Positions 41,891-51,900 of a stretch of 64,000 nt of DNA are shown here, one piece after another; the first letter of the stretch is position 1, and every line of letters begins with the position of its first letter. The DNA comes from Flammeovirga aprica JL-4. Lineage in GTDB: Bacteria; Bacteroidota; Bacteroidia; Cytophagales; Flammeovirgaceae. Both the position numbers and the translations under genes were made by a program. Under the pieces are notes generated by a model. That model saw nothing but the letters and a program-made list of their open reading frames with translations, did not search any database and was not told where the DNA came from. The stretch covers positions 45,809 to 109,808 of the forward strand of contig NZ_JABANE010000012.1 of the NCBI RefSeq assembly GCF_012844305.1. The letters are read 5' to 3'.

Positions 41891-44800
41891 TTACTTGCTT
41901 ACTTTTAATTTTACTTCTACACCGTCAAGGTCAAGTACTGTTGCGTCTGCAACGCTGTCTTCTACCGATAAAGAAACTGCTTGTGTTTCTTCACAGATAT
42001 AATCCTTGAATGATTCAAAAGCACCATTTACCAATTCATCACCTTTTTCGGCAACGATATTGATTTTGTCCTGTACTTCTAAGCCAGTGTCTTTACGGAT
42101 GTTTTGCACACGGTTTACAATATCACGAGCGATACCTTCTTTCTTCAACTCTTCTGTTAAAGTGATATCCAATGCTACTGTAATGCCTTGATCTTTTGCC
42201 ATTGACCAACCTGGGATATCATCCGAAGTGATCAATACATCCTCAATTCCAAGAACTACTTCATTTCCGTCAACATCAAATGTGTAAGAACCTGTTGATT
42301 CAATTGCTTTGATGTCATCTTGAGACATTTGGTTTACTGTTCCAGCGATGCCTTTCATCAATTTACCGTACTTTCTACCTAATGTAGCGAAGTTTGGTTT
42401 GATGTGCTTCACAAACATACCTTCGTTCTCTTCTGTCAAGAACTCGATCTCTTTGATGTTCACCTCATGAGCAATTACTCCCTCAACAGCTTTGATTTGA
42501 GCAGTTACTTTAGCGTTTACATCTGGAATCAAGATACGTTGCAATGGCTGACGTACTTTCAATTTGTCCTTCTTACGGATAGAGTGCGTCAATGATGAAA
42601 TCACTTGTGCCAAGTGCATTTTTTCTTCCAAGTCAATGTTGATCAACTCTTCATTTACTTTAGGGAAGAACGCTAAGTGTACTGACTCTGCTTGATCTTT
42701 ACCAGTTGCTGCATTCAAGTCTTGGAATAAACGATCCGAGAAGAATGGAGCGATTGGCGACATCAATACTGAGATCGTTTCCAAACATGTATAAAGTGTT
42801 TGGTAAGCGGCGATCTTGTCAGAAGCATACTCACCTTTCCAGAAACGCTTACGGTTCAATCTTACATACCAGTTCGACATGTCTTCGATTGTAAACGCTT
42901 GGATGGCTCTTGCTGCTTTCGTTGGCTCGTAATCATTTAAAGCGGCATCCACTTCTTTGATCAACGTGTTCAAACGTGATAAGATCCAACGGTCTGACTC
43001 GTGACGCTCTTCCATAGGAACTTCAGCTTCTGAGTACGTGAAGTTGTCTAGGTTAGCATATAATGAGAAGAAAGAATACGTGTTGTATAACGTTCCGAAG
43101 AACTTACGTTTTGTTTCTTTTACGCCTTCTAAGTCAAACTTCAAGTTATCCCATGGGTTTGCATTAGAGATCATGTACCAACGAGTTGCGTCCGCACCGT
43201 GCTCGTCCATCGTTTCGAATGGGTTGATCACGTTACCTAAACGCTTCGACATTTTAGTACCTGTCTTATCTAATACAAGACCATTTGAAATGACGTTTTT
43301 GAACGCTACGTTGTCTTGAGTCATACCTGCAATGGCATGTAATGTAAAGAACCAACCACGTGTTTGATCCACACCCTCAGCAATAAAGTCTGCTGGGAAA
43401 GAACCGTCAAATACTTCTTTATTTTCAAATGGATAGTGCCATTGTGCATAAGGCATCGCACCTGAATCAAACCAAACGTCAATAAGGTCTAATTCACGAG
43501 TCATTGGCTTACCGCTTTCTGACACTAAGATAATATCATCTACATACGGACGGTGTAAGTCAAACTCCTCTGTCAATTCACCGCTGTCAGTGATGTACTT
43601 CGGATCTCTTGGCATTACGCCTGCCGCTACTGATTTCTTTACTTGCTCTCCTAATTCTGCTACTGAACCGATGCAAATTTCTTCGTTACCGTCTTCAGTT
43701 CTCCAGATAGGAAGTGGTGTACCCCAATAACGTGAACGAGACAAGTTCCAGTCTACTAGATTTTCTAACCAGTTTCCGAAACGTCCTTCACCTGTTGCTT
43801 TTGGTTTCCAGTTGATTGTTTTGTTCAATTCAACCAAACGGTCTTTCACAACAGTTGTACGGATAAACCATGAATCCAATGGATAGTACAATACTGGCTT
43901 ATCAGTTCTCCAACAGTGAGGGTAACTATGGACATATTTAGCTACTAAAAACGCTCTGTTTTCCGTCTTTAATTTAATAGCAATACGAACGTCCATTGAT
44001 TTGTAATCCTTCGCACCAGATACTTCATCTTCTTCGTATTCTGCTTTCACGAATTGCTCACCGAACTCTCCCATTTCTTTTACATAGCGACCTGTTTTGT
44101 CAACTAATGGAAGTGGATTGCCTTTTTCGTCAAATACTACGATTGGAGAAATACCTGCTTGATTAGCTACTCTCTGGTCATCTGCACCAAAAGTTGGAGC
44201 GATGTGAACGATACCAGTACCGTCTTCAGTAGTTACATAATCGCCAGGGATTACTTCAAATGCTTTTCCTTCAGGTTTTACGAACTGTAATAATTGCTCG
44301 TATTTTACACCTACAAGTTCAGCACCTTTATATTCACCTACTACTTGAGCAGGAACTAATTTTGCACCTTTTTCATACGCATCGAAGTCCGCATCTAATT
44401 GCTTCTTCGTTACATAAGCATTCAAACGATCTTTGGCTAAGATCACTGTGATAGGCTCATGTGTATACGCATTGTAAGTCTTCACTTTTACATAATCGAT
44501 CTTCTCTCCTACTGCCAAAGCGGAGTTAGAAGAAAGTGTCCATGGCGTTGTTGTCCAAGCTAGGATAAAAACATCACCGTGAGCATTTTCATATAAAGCA
44601 GCAGACTTATCGTCTTTTTCTACTTTAAATTGTGCTGTGATTGTAGTATCAGTTACATCTCTATAACAACCTGGCTGGTTTAATTCGTGAGAAGAAAGAC
44701 CAGTACCTGCTGCTGGAGAGTAAGGCTGGATTGTATAGCCTTTGTAAAGAAGATCTTTATTGTATAATTCTTTCAATAAGTACCATAGAGATTCCATGTA

Positions 44801-45262
44801 CTTCTTGTCAAATGTGATATACGGATCATCAAGGTTCACCCAATATCCCATTTGCTTTGTCAATTCATCCCATTGAGATTTGAATTCCATTACAGTTTGC
44901 TTACAAGCTGCATTGTAATCATCAACAGAAATCTTAGTACCAATATCCTCTTTTGTAATGCCTAACTCTTTTTCAACTTTCAACTCTACCGGTAAACCGT
45001 GAGTATCCCATCCAGCTTTACGCTTTACTTGAAATCCTTTTAATGTTTTGTATCTATTGAAAAGGTCTTTTACAGCACGGCCCATTACGTGGTGAATACC
45101 AGGTGCACCATTTGCTGAAGGAGGTCCTTCATAGATAACATGTGACGGATTGCCATCTCTTGTAGAGACAGACTTATCGAAGATATTTTGCTCTTCCCAA
45201 TATTGACGAATTTCTTTATTCGCCGCAACTAGATCAAGCCCTTTGTATTCCTTAAATCCCAT
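41891..45262 (-). CDS. ileS: Isoleucyl-tRNA synthetase
   Basis: This 1,123-residue class I synthetase charges tRNA-Ile and has an editing domain. The HIGH-type motif appears as GPPSANGAPGIHHVMGRAVKD near residue 46, the KMSKS motif as GTKMSKRLGNV near residue 675, and the editing domain includes WTTTPWTLSSNSALAV. TRGWFFTLH and DVWFDSGAMPYAQWHYP are conserved core blocks. The length is that of the longer type (archaeal/eukaryote-like, type 2), which is known in bacteria with natural mupirocin tolerance; assignment to type 2 is an inference from length. A small hairpin (45302-45319) lies in the leader, but no T-box is seen. Confidence 0.96.
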   Translation of the reverse strand: MGFKEYKGLDLVAANKEIRQYWEEQNIFDKSVSTRDGNPSHVIYEGPPSANGAPGIHHVMGRAVKDLFNRYKTLKGFQVKRKAGWDTHGLPVELKVEKELGITKEDIGTKISVDDYNAACKQTVMEFKSQWDELTKQMGYWVNLDDPYITFDKKYMESLWYLLKELYNKDLLYKGYTIQPYSPAAGTGLSSHELNQPGCYRDVTDTTITAQFKVEKDDKSAALYENAHGDVFILAWTTTPWTLSSNSALAVGEKIDYVKVKTYNAYTHEPITVILAKDRLNAYVTKKQLDADFDAYEKGAKLVPAQVVGEYKGAELVGVKYEQLLQFVKPEGKAFEVIPGDYVTTEDGTGIVHIAPTFGADDQRVANQAGISPIVVFDEKGNPLPLVDKTGRYVKEMGEFGEQFVKAEYEEDEVSGAKDYKSMDVRIAIKLKTENRAFLVAKYVHSYPHCWRTDKPVLYYPLDSWFIRTTVVKDRLVELNKTINWKPKATGEGRFGNWLENLVDWNLSRSRYWGTPLPIWRTEDGNEEICIGSVAELGEQVKKSVAAGVMPRDPKYITDSGELTEEFDLHRPYVDDIILVSESGKPMTRELDLIDVWFDSGAMPYAQWHYPFENKEVFDGSFPADFIAEGVDQTRGWFFTLHAIAGMTQDNVAFKNVISNGLVLDKTGTKMSKRLGNVINPFETMDEHGADATRWYMISNANPWDNLKFDLEGVKETKRKFFGTLYNTYSFFSLYANLDNFTYSEAEVPMEERHESDRWILSRLNTLIKEVDAALNDYEPTKAARAIQAFTIEDMSNWYVRLNRKRFWKGEYASDKIAAYQTLYTCLETISVLMSPIAPFFSDRLFQDLNAATGKDQAESVHLAFFPKVNEELINIDLEEKMHLAQVISSLTHSIRKKDKLKVRQPLQRILIPDVNAKVTAQIKAVEGVIAHEVNIKEIEFLTEENEGMFVKHIKPNFATLGRKYGKLMKGIAGTVNQMSQDDIKAIESTGSYTFDVDGNEVVLGIEDVLITSDDIPGWSMAKDQGITVALDITLTEELKKEGIARDIVNRVQNIRKDTGLEVQDKINIVAEKGDELVNGAFESFKDYICEETQAVSLSVEDSVADATVLDLDGVEVKLKVSK

Positions 45263-45469
45263 TGATTATAGAATGAAATTGTCTAATTTTTTTTGCTTTG
45301 CCTGTACACAAGGGTACAGATCACGCAAATATCGTAATTTGTTTTTAAATCAGAAACTAACTTTTGATGATCTTCGATATTATTTACAAGAAGGGATTAA
45401 TATTCAAAGAAATAGTGATTTTTATAGATTCTATTTCTTTGAAAAGTGAGTGATTTAAGCCTTCAAGGT

Positions 45470-45891
45470 ACTACTTTCAAGCTTCTTTGCTCTTCATTTT
45501 TGTCTTGAAACAAAAACAAAGCAAAAAATTCAAGGCTTTGAAGGCAAAGGACGTTGATACAATGTAAACCAAGTTTTAGTTATTTATTCTATTTATTAGA
45601 AATCAGGAGATTTCTGATGATCTGTTGGACACGAATGACGCTTTCGCTTAACATTCGCGCCAGTGGGTTTTCTACCATTTTTAGTTTGGTAGTGCTCCCC
45701 CGGCCTTGAAGGGAAAAGCGTTAAGAATTCCATGGATTGAGCCGTTAAAAATGATTTTCTTGTTTGAGCTTTAGCGAGTTTAAAATCATTTAGGCGAAAG
45801 GAATGGAATTTAGCTTTTGACTTCTAAGCCTAGATTTTTTGCTTCGTTTTTCATCAATGGAAAAATGAAGAAGAAAGAAGCTTGGAAGTAG
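45470..45891. repeat. Composite intergenic inverted repeat with nested palindromes
   Basis: The 706-bp gap between ileS and the sensor kinase contains no gene. Its outer arms (45470-45544 and 45819-45891) are about 75 bp each and are imperfect inverted repeats, sharing AAGCTTCTTT, CTTCATTTTT, AAGCAAAAAAT and related blocks. Inside lie a REP-like unit (45599-45657) and a cruciform in which AATTCCAT (45726-45733) pairs with ATGGAATT (45803-45810) and AAATGATTTT (45749-45758) pairs with AAAATCATTT (45782-45791). No coding capacity is seen. Confidence 0.65.
45599..45657 (-). repeat. REP-like unit 3, divergent in sequence but same fold
   Basis: The same two-hairpin order as REP unit 2 is kept: GAAATC AGGA GATTTC (45599-45614), then CGAATG (45632-45637) pairing with CATTCG (45652-45657), with TCGCTTAA in the loop. 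The stem bases differ from the RAYT-flanking units at both partners of several pairs, so pairing is preserved while sequence is not. Confidence 0.65.
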
Positions 45892-45968
45892 AACATAAAA
45901 AGCTTGTAGAAATGTCGATTAACGAGATAATGAAAGCTTAGTTTACAATGTAGCTAACTTCTCATCCG

Positions 45969-48083
45969 TTATTTTAAACAAGGAATTTCCAAAGAGAATG
46001 TAGAACCTTGTTTTAATTCAGATTTTAATGAAATTTCTCCTTTCAATAATTTCACAAACCTGGCAGTCATTGGCAATCCAAAACCTAAACCTTCTCGATC
46101 TGGGCTTGGGGCCACAAAACTTTCAGGCATCCTAAATATTGAATCCATTTTTTCTTCTGTGATACCTGGGCCATGGTCTGTTATTGAAAGTGTAAAACTG
46201 CTTTCAGTTCTTTGAGATAAAATCTTTATTTCACCTCCTTCTGGAGAATATTTCATAGCATTGGACAAGAGGTTTCTTACACTAAAACTTAGCAATTGAT
46301 AATCGGTATCTAATATTGTATTGGAAGGTAAATCGATATCAAAGACAATCTTTTTACGATCGATGACCTGCTGGTATAAGCTTAAGTTGGCTTCCAGAAT
46401 CTCTTTAAAATCTACTTTTTCTATATTTAACTCTATCTTTTCGTCTTGCAACATGGCCCAGTTCAGTAGGTCATTGATTAATCGGATGACGTTATCAATT
46501 AGAATTTCAGAATTGACTAATTCTTCATACACGGTAGATTCCTTATCCACCTTGCCAATCAAGCCAAAAACTTGATTTCTTACACTAATCAAAGGGCCTT
46601 TTGCATCATGCCCAATCACTGAAAACATTCTGTCTTTTATTTGATTGGCATTGAGTAGTTCTTTTTGAGATTGAGACAACACACTATTAATCATCATCAG
46701 TTCTTCGTTGTGATCTCTTGCTACCTTTGCTTTTTCTCTTTCAAGTTTTGCATTTTTTCTGGTTTGAATAAACCATAATACTAAAAGCACACCACCCAAC
46801 AGTACCACAATTAAAAGAACAATCAAGAGGCTGGTTTTCTCTTTTTCTTGTTCTAGAATAAGGTCTTTAATGTATTTGTCTTGTCGTAAATCAATGATTT
46901 GCAATTCCTTAAAATAAGTATCAAAATAAGCATTGGAATAAGAAATCGCTTCCATTTCTTTCTGTTCTGTACTTTTGGATTGGGCAATTTTTGAGTTCTT
47001 TAATAACTCGTTTGATAACTTGAAATCTTTTCTTTTTACGGCCACTTCTGATAAACCTACTAATGCTTCTTCTAAGTTTTTAAAATCTTGGAAACGTTTG
47101 GAGTACCAAATGGCTGAATCGTAATACATCTTGCTTTCAGCCAATTGATGATCTAAAAGAGATATATCACCAAGTTCATTGAAAATAAATGCTTTATCAG
47201 AATCATAATTGTTTCCCATATTTCCTAAAGCTTGGAGATAATAGGATTTACTGACGGCATATTTTCCTTGATTAAAATTAAATTTACCAAGGTTTTTAAG
47301 CACTAAATAATGGTTTTTGGTACTTTTGGATGAGAAAGATAGTGCTAGTAAAAATAGGGAATCGGCAGTAGAATACTCTTTCAGGAGCATTTGACTTTCT
47401 CCCATATAACTATAGATTTTTGATGCTCTCAGTGAATCTTTTGATGCAATCGTATAGGGAAGTGCTTTATCAAAATAAACTAAAGAACGGTCATATTTCT
47501 CAATTGCAACAGCCAATCTTCCAATCTGATAATTCACCTCTGCAATGCAACTGCTGTCGTTTAAGTTTTGAGCTAAAACCAATGCTTTTTGAAGGTTGTC
47601 ATTGGCATTTAAATAGCTGTAATTATTATAATAATAGGCTGATAGTTTGATTAATACATTATAATTTTTTCGCCAGAAAACCTCCTCATCATTGCTATTG
47701 ATAAACTGATCAAAAGTGAGGTTATTACTGTGCAATATCAAGTGATTTTGACTTATGGAAAGTAAAAGCTGTTCTGCGGTTTCTCTTGGAATTTCATTGA
47801 TGTATTCCACCCCAACATAGAGGCTATCCAATGACCTCTGATAGTTTTCTTTAAAAGTATAATACCTTGAAAGGTTAACGTAAGCACGTACAATTTCATG
47901 CGTAGATGACATGTTAGTGGCCATTACTAAAGCCTTCTCTGCCATTTTATAACTTTCTAAAGGAGAATCATAAAAAAGATCTTCTGCAGAATCATTGTAA
48001 AACTTAGGTGTTTCTTCAGCGTAAACGTTATTAATCAATAATACTATTAATGATGAAAGAATATATGGTAGTTTGTTAATCAT
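45969..48083 (-). CDS. TPR-containing sensor histidine kinase
   Basis: This 704-residue protein has a signal peptide (ending VYAEE), about seven to nine TPR-like repeats over residues 30-400 in the periplasm, a membrane helix near 418-441, a short coiled coil, and a kinase core. The phosphoacceptor His (about 492) lies in MFSVIGHDAKGPL; NLLSNAMKYSPEGG is the N-box, ITDHGPGI and GLGFGLPMTARFVK are the G boxes. The layout is common in Bacteroidota. The response regulator gene lies divergently 112 bp away, making a two-component pair. The signal is unknown. Confidence 0.92.
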   Translation of the reverse strand: MINKLPYILSSLIVLLINNVYAEETPKFYNDSAEDLFYDSPLESYKMAEKALVMATNMSSTHEIVRAYVNLSRYYTFKENYQRSLDSLYVGVEYINEIPRETAEQLLLSISQNHLILHSNNLTFDQFINSNDEEVFWRKNYNVLIKLSAYYYNNYSYLNANDNLQKALVLAQNLNDSSCIAEVNYQIGRLAVAIEKYDRSLVYFDKALPYTIASKDSLRASKIYSYMGESQMLLKEYSTADSLFLLALSFSSKSTKNHYLVLKNLGKFNFNQGKYAVSKSYYLQALGNMGNNYDSDKAFIFNELGDISLLDHQLAESKMYYDSAIWYSKRFQDFKNLEEALVGLSEVAVKRKDFKLSNELLKNSKIAQSKSTEQKEMEAISYSNAYFDTYFKELQIIDLRQDKYIKDLILEQEKEKTSLLIVLLIVVLLGGVLLVLWFIQTRKNAKLEREKAKVARDHNEELMMINSVLSQSQKELLNANQIKDRMFSVIGHDAKGPLISVRNQVFGLIGKVDKESTVYEELVNSEILIDNVIRLINDLLNWAMLQDEKIELNIEKVDFKEILEANLSLYQQVIDRKKIVFDIDLPSNTILDTDYQLLSFSVRNLLSNAMKYSPEGGEIKILSQRTESSFTLSITDHGPGITEEKMDSIFRMPESFVAPSPDREGLGFGLPMTARFVKLLKGEISLKSELKQGSTFSLEIPCLK

Positions 48084-48195
48084 GAGATAGAATAAAAAAA
48101 GAAGATTTAAATTAGCTGGAAATGTATATTGTAATATTTGATTTTTTCAGAATTTTCAACTATATAACATTACAAACTTAACAATCCACAATATA

Positions 48196-48876
48196 ATGTG
48201 TAATACCAATTCAATTTTACTTGTTGACGACCACCCTATTGTACGCTCAGCTCTTATTCCAATTATTGATGTTATTCCTAATACTCAAATCATTGGTCAA
48301 GCAGAAGACGGTGAAGACGGATATCAAAAAGCCATATCATTATCACCTCAATTAATTATAGCCGACATCGAAATGCCTAAAATGAATGGTGTTGATATGG
48401 TTAAAAAAATAAAATCTATAGCACCTAATACAAAAGTTATTTTTATCACAAGTCATAGTGACCTGTTTACTTTTGAAGAAGCATTAAGCCTTGATGTGGA
48501 CGGTTATATCTTCAAGGAAAATGCGATGAAAGAAATAAGGAGCTGTATAGACGCTGTATTACAGAATGAAAAGTTCACTTGTGAGAAATTTAAACAATTC
48601 ATTCAGATCAATCAAAAAAAAATTGATAGAATACGAAAAAATAAGCTTTTAGTCACCCAATTAACCAAAACGGAACTAGAAGTACTGGGGCTTATTTCAA
48701 AAGGCAAGTCATCTCCTCAGATTGCTGATCAGCTTTTCAAAAGCATCAAGACCATTGAGAATCATAGATATAATATCTGCAAAAAGCTGGAAGTAACTGG
48801 TAACAATCAATTACTCACTTTTGCAGTAAAGCAACGAAAAATACTAGCAGAATTTATGGAAACTGATAAAATATAA
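48196..48876 (+). CDS. LuxR/NarL-type response regulator
   Basis: This 226-residue regulator has a receiver domain (residues 1-125) with the acidic pair D11-D12 in LLVDDHPIV, phosphorylation site D57 in LIIADIEMPKMNG, and K in the DGYIFKENA block. The C-terminal LuxR-type HTH (about 155-215) has LTKTELEVLGLISKGKSSPQIADQLFKSIKTIENH as its core (residues about 158-192). It is transcribed away from the TPR histidine kinase, its likely partner, and ends with a terminator. Confidence 0.93.
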   Translation: MCNTNSILLVDDHPIVRSALIPIIDVIPNTQIIGQAEDGEDGYQKAISLSPQLIIADIEMPKMNGVDMVKKIKSIAPNTKVIFITSHSDLFTFEEALSLDVDGYIFKENAMKEIRSCIDAVLQNEKFTCEKFKQFIQINQKKIDRIRKNKLLVTQLTKTELEVLGLISKGKSSPQIADQLFKSIKTIENHRYNICKKLEVTGNNQLLTFAVKQRKILAEFMETDKI

Positions 48877-48877
48877 A

Positions 48878-48909
48878 AAAGTGGGCTACAAAATTGTAGC
48901 CCACTTTAA
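48878..48909. terminator. Bidirectional terminator after the response regulator gene
   Basis: AAAGTGGGCTACA (48878-48890) and TGTAGCCCACTTT (48895-48907) form a perfect 13-bp stem with a 4-base loop, flanked by A- and T-runs, between convergent genes. Confidence 0.9.
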
Positions 48910-48927
48910 ATCACGCTCTATTCAAAT

Positions 48928-51900
48928 CTATTTGATGATGAGTTTTGTCAACCATAACTCTGATGTCTGTCCTTCAAATCGGACAATATACATCCCTGAC
49001 AATAGATGACTTAAATTCAATTGATTTTGACTTATCCCTAATTCCTGAGTAAATACTTTTTTACCATTCATATCCATGATAAAAATAGTCCCTGCCTCAT
49101 GATGCTTGATTTTCACCTCTCCTTCCGTAGGATTAGGGAACACATTAATCACATCTTTAGAGAAAGTAATGATAGATGTTGGATCAGTGTTGTCTTTCAC
49201 CTTTACGGTATAAGTTTCCTTCGTTAATTTATCTTCTGAGAAAACTTCAAACTCTAAACCTTCTTCCAATACTAAACTATCCACTCCAGACGTCTGAATC
49301 CATTGATCTTGTGTCATCACCGCTCCTGTAGATAATTTGAAACTGATGACTAACTTTCCTTCAATGTCAAACAATGACTCATCCAATAAAATCTCCTGAT
49401 CAGTGATTTCAGCTTCAATATCCTCTGCAAGGTGATCATTTAAACCTGCTAGAAGGGTGAAAGATTGAAGTTCCGCCTGATCGTTTTGCTGTCTCGCAGT
49501 AGTGACTGTATAGTACTTTGTTTTACTTAAATCTTCTGAAACTACCTTCAGCATAAAATCATCAGAGTGATTCACTTTCGTTTCATCTGTCATCAAAGTA
49601 TCTGATCCCATTAAGATGATAGATCTATTTGCTTTTTCGATGGATACCAATGCATTTGTCAGATTGTCTTCTTTATGAGCATCGATTGAAATTCCATCAG
49701 TGGTTACAACTCCTTCAATGTCAGTCACAAGATCATTATTCAACAAACTTGAGATGGCATAAGATGTGATTTCTGCTTCATCATTTAATGGAGGCAAGCA
49801 TTCTATAGACCATAATGACGCATTAGATTGATCAAATGATCGTACTTCTACCACAATTGGAGCTGTGAGGTCAAATACCGAAGTGTAATCCACTTGTTTG
49901 CCTTTATAATATAACTGAGCACCTGGAGAAATAGAGAATTGTAATGTCAACTCCGCAATATCCATTTGCTTAGCTGGAATCAGTTTGATCTCTCTGTTTT
50001 CCTCATCAATTGTCCCGAAAGTCGATAATCCTTGAATTTTTACACTATTAATACTGTGTAATGATTCTGCTGTTTTTTTGTCATAGAACATAGAGAAACC
50101 AATCGCTTTGCTCAAACCTTCGTTGATCACACCTTCCTTAAGAGAACCAGACCAAGGATCTACTTCCCATATTTGATAGAAGTCTGTCGTCAACTGATTG
50201 TCTCTTGATGCCAAATACATTTTACCAATATTATGATCAAAGAAAAGGTGCGGATGTGGAGAAGTTCCGGTGAAAATTGGTAATGAACTGATTTTTGTAG
50301 TTGTCCAATCTTCATCGTTGATGATATAGATATTACCAAGTTGATCCATTCCATACAGCACTCCTGAAATATCACAAGTAATGGTTTTGATGGATGTATT
50401 CGTTAAGGTACCTTCCAAAGTAGATGCTCCCGTTGTTCTATCGATACTGTAAATTTCAGGTGTATAATATGCCATACCGTAAAGTTTGTCTTTCGGCTCG
50501 CTGTAGCACATATCTCTCAACTCAATATCAGAGAATCCAATATTGCTGATTTCACCCGTAAATGGATCAATTGTAGAAAGCATTCCGCCAGTTGAACTGT
50601 TGTACCATTTGTTCTTGGCAATTGTACCCGCATAAACATAAAATCCATTCACCTGCTTAATATTTCTTGGCTGTTTGATGTTCTGCATATGGAAACTGAT
50701 CGGTCCCGGATAAACACCTTCTGCACCTAAAATATTATAAGCAAAAACAGTATTCAATGGCTGAACATTAATTGTCTTCTGAAGAATATTGTTGCCAATC
50801 ACTTCATCTGTAGAAGAAATTAACTCAATTTTAATTTCAGTAATTGTTTCTACTAAATCAATGCTAGAAAATAAAACCTCCTTCATTGATTTACCTTCAT
50901 GACCACTCACTTCAACCACCTCTTTTTCTACACCATCTACAATTAATTTCAATTGATATGATTCCGCGTTAGGTGTTTTATTTTCAATCATGACAGGAAT
51001 CGCGTAAGCATCCGGTGTGATGTATTTTTCAAGCGCAATACCTTTTACAGCTAGATCATGCTTTGGTGCTTGTCCTTCTAAAATAATGGAATAATCTTCC
51101 ACTTCTCCTGTAAAAACAATTCCTTCAGGATTCATTTCACCAAATGATAAAACACGAATTCTCAACCTCTTTTTCCCTGGTTCAACATCATAAGGCGGAT
51201 CAATAATGCCTTTCATTTGCTGAGGATTGATAGGTTCAAACTCAAACCCTTCTTCCTCTTCAAATTTTCCGTTGAAATTCCAGTCGATCCAATATTTACC
51301 TGCACCAGAACCATCATTTTTTGTCACAATCAATTCCGCAGTTTCACCATATTTGATTGTTAATTCCTGCCCTGAATAATCTTCATACATATTATCACCA
51401 GAGGTTTGATTGATATCACCCATCATTACATTCGTGATATACACACCACCAAATCCTAGTGCTGGTTCATAATCTGATTTAAACCTTACCACTGAAGAGT
51501 CGTTTCTTCCTACTCCATCATTTTCCAAAATAGTGTAAGCCTTCACTTGGTATTGAATTCCAAAAGTGTTGAATACATCTGGCTCATCAAATTCAATATC
51601 TACAGACCTCCCCGATTCCAGAAGACGGTTTACATTTTGAACTTTTGGAGTACCATCATTAATGGTATAAGCCACTTTGAAAGATGAAATGTCTTCTTTA
51701 CCAAAATTGGATACTGTTAGATATACTCTTTCTGCACCTGTTAAGCCTACATGAGTAACAGGGTGCTGAATTGCAGTAACACCGGCATCAAAATCAACAC
51801 TGTGTTCTACTTGAGATACCGTAGCCACCCAACCTTCTTCGTTGACTGCTTCATCAGAATAAAATATGAAACTTAATCCACCACCTAATACTGTTGAAGT

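Noticed and set aside
45263..45449. A possible T-box or other leader control upstream of ileS
   Set aside because: Only a small CTGTAC/GTACAG hairpin is present. There is no T-box consensus, specifier loop or terminator/antiterminator pair.
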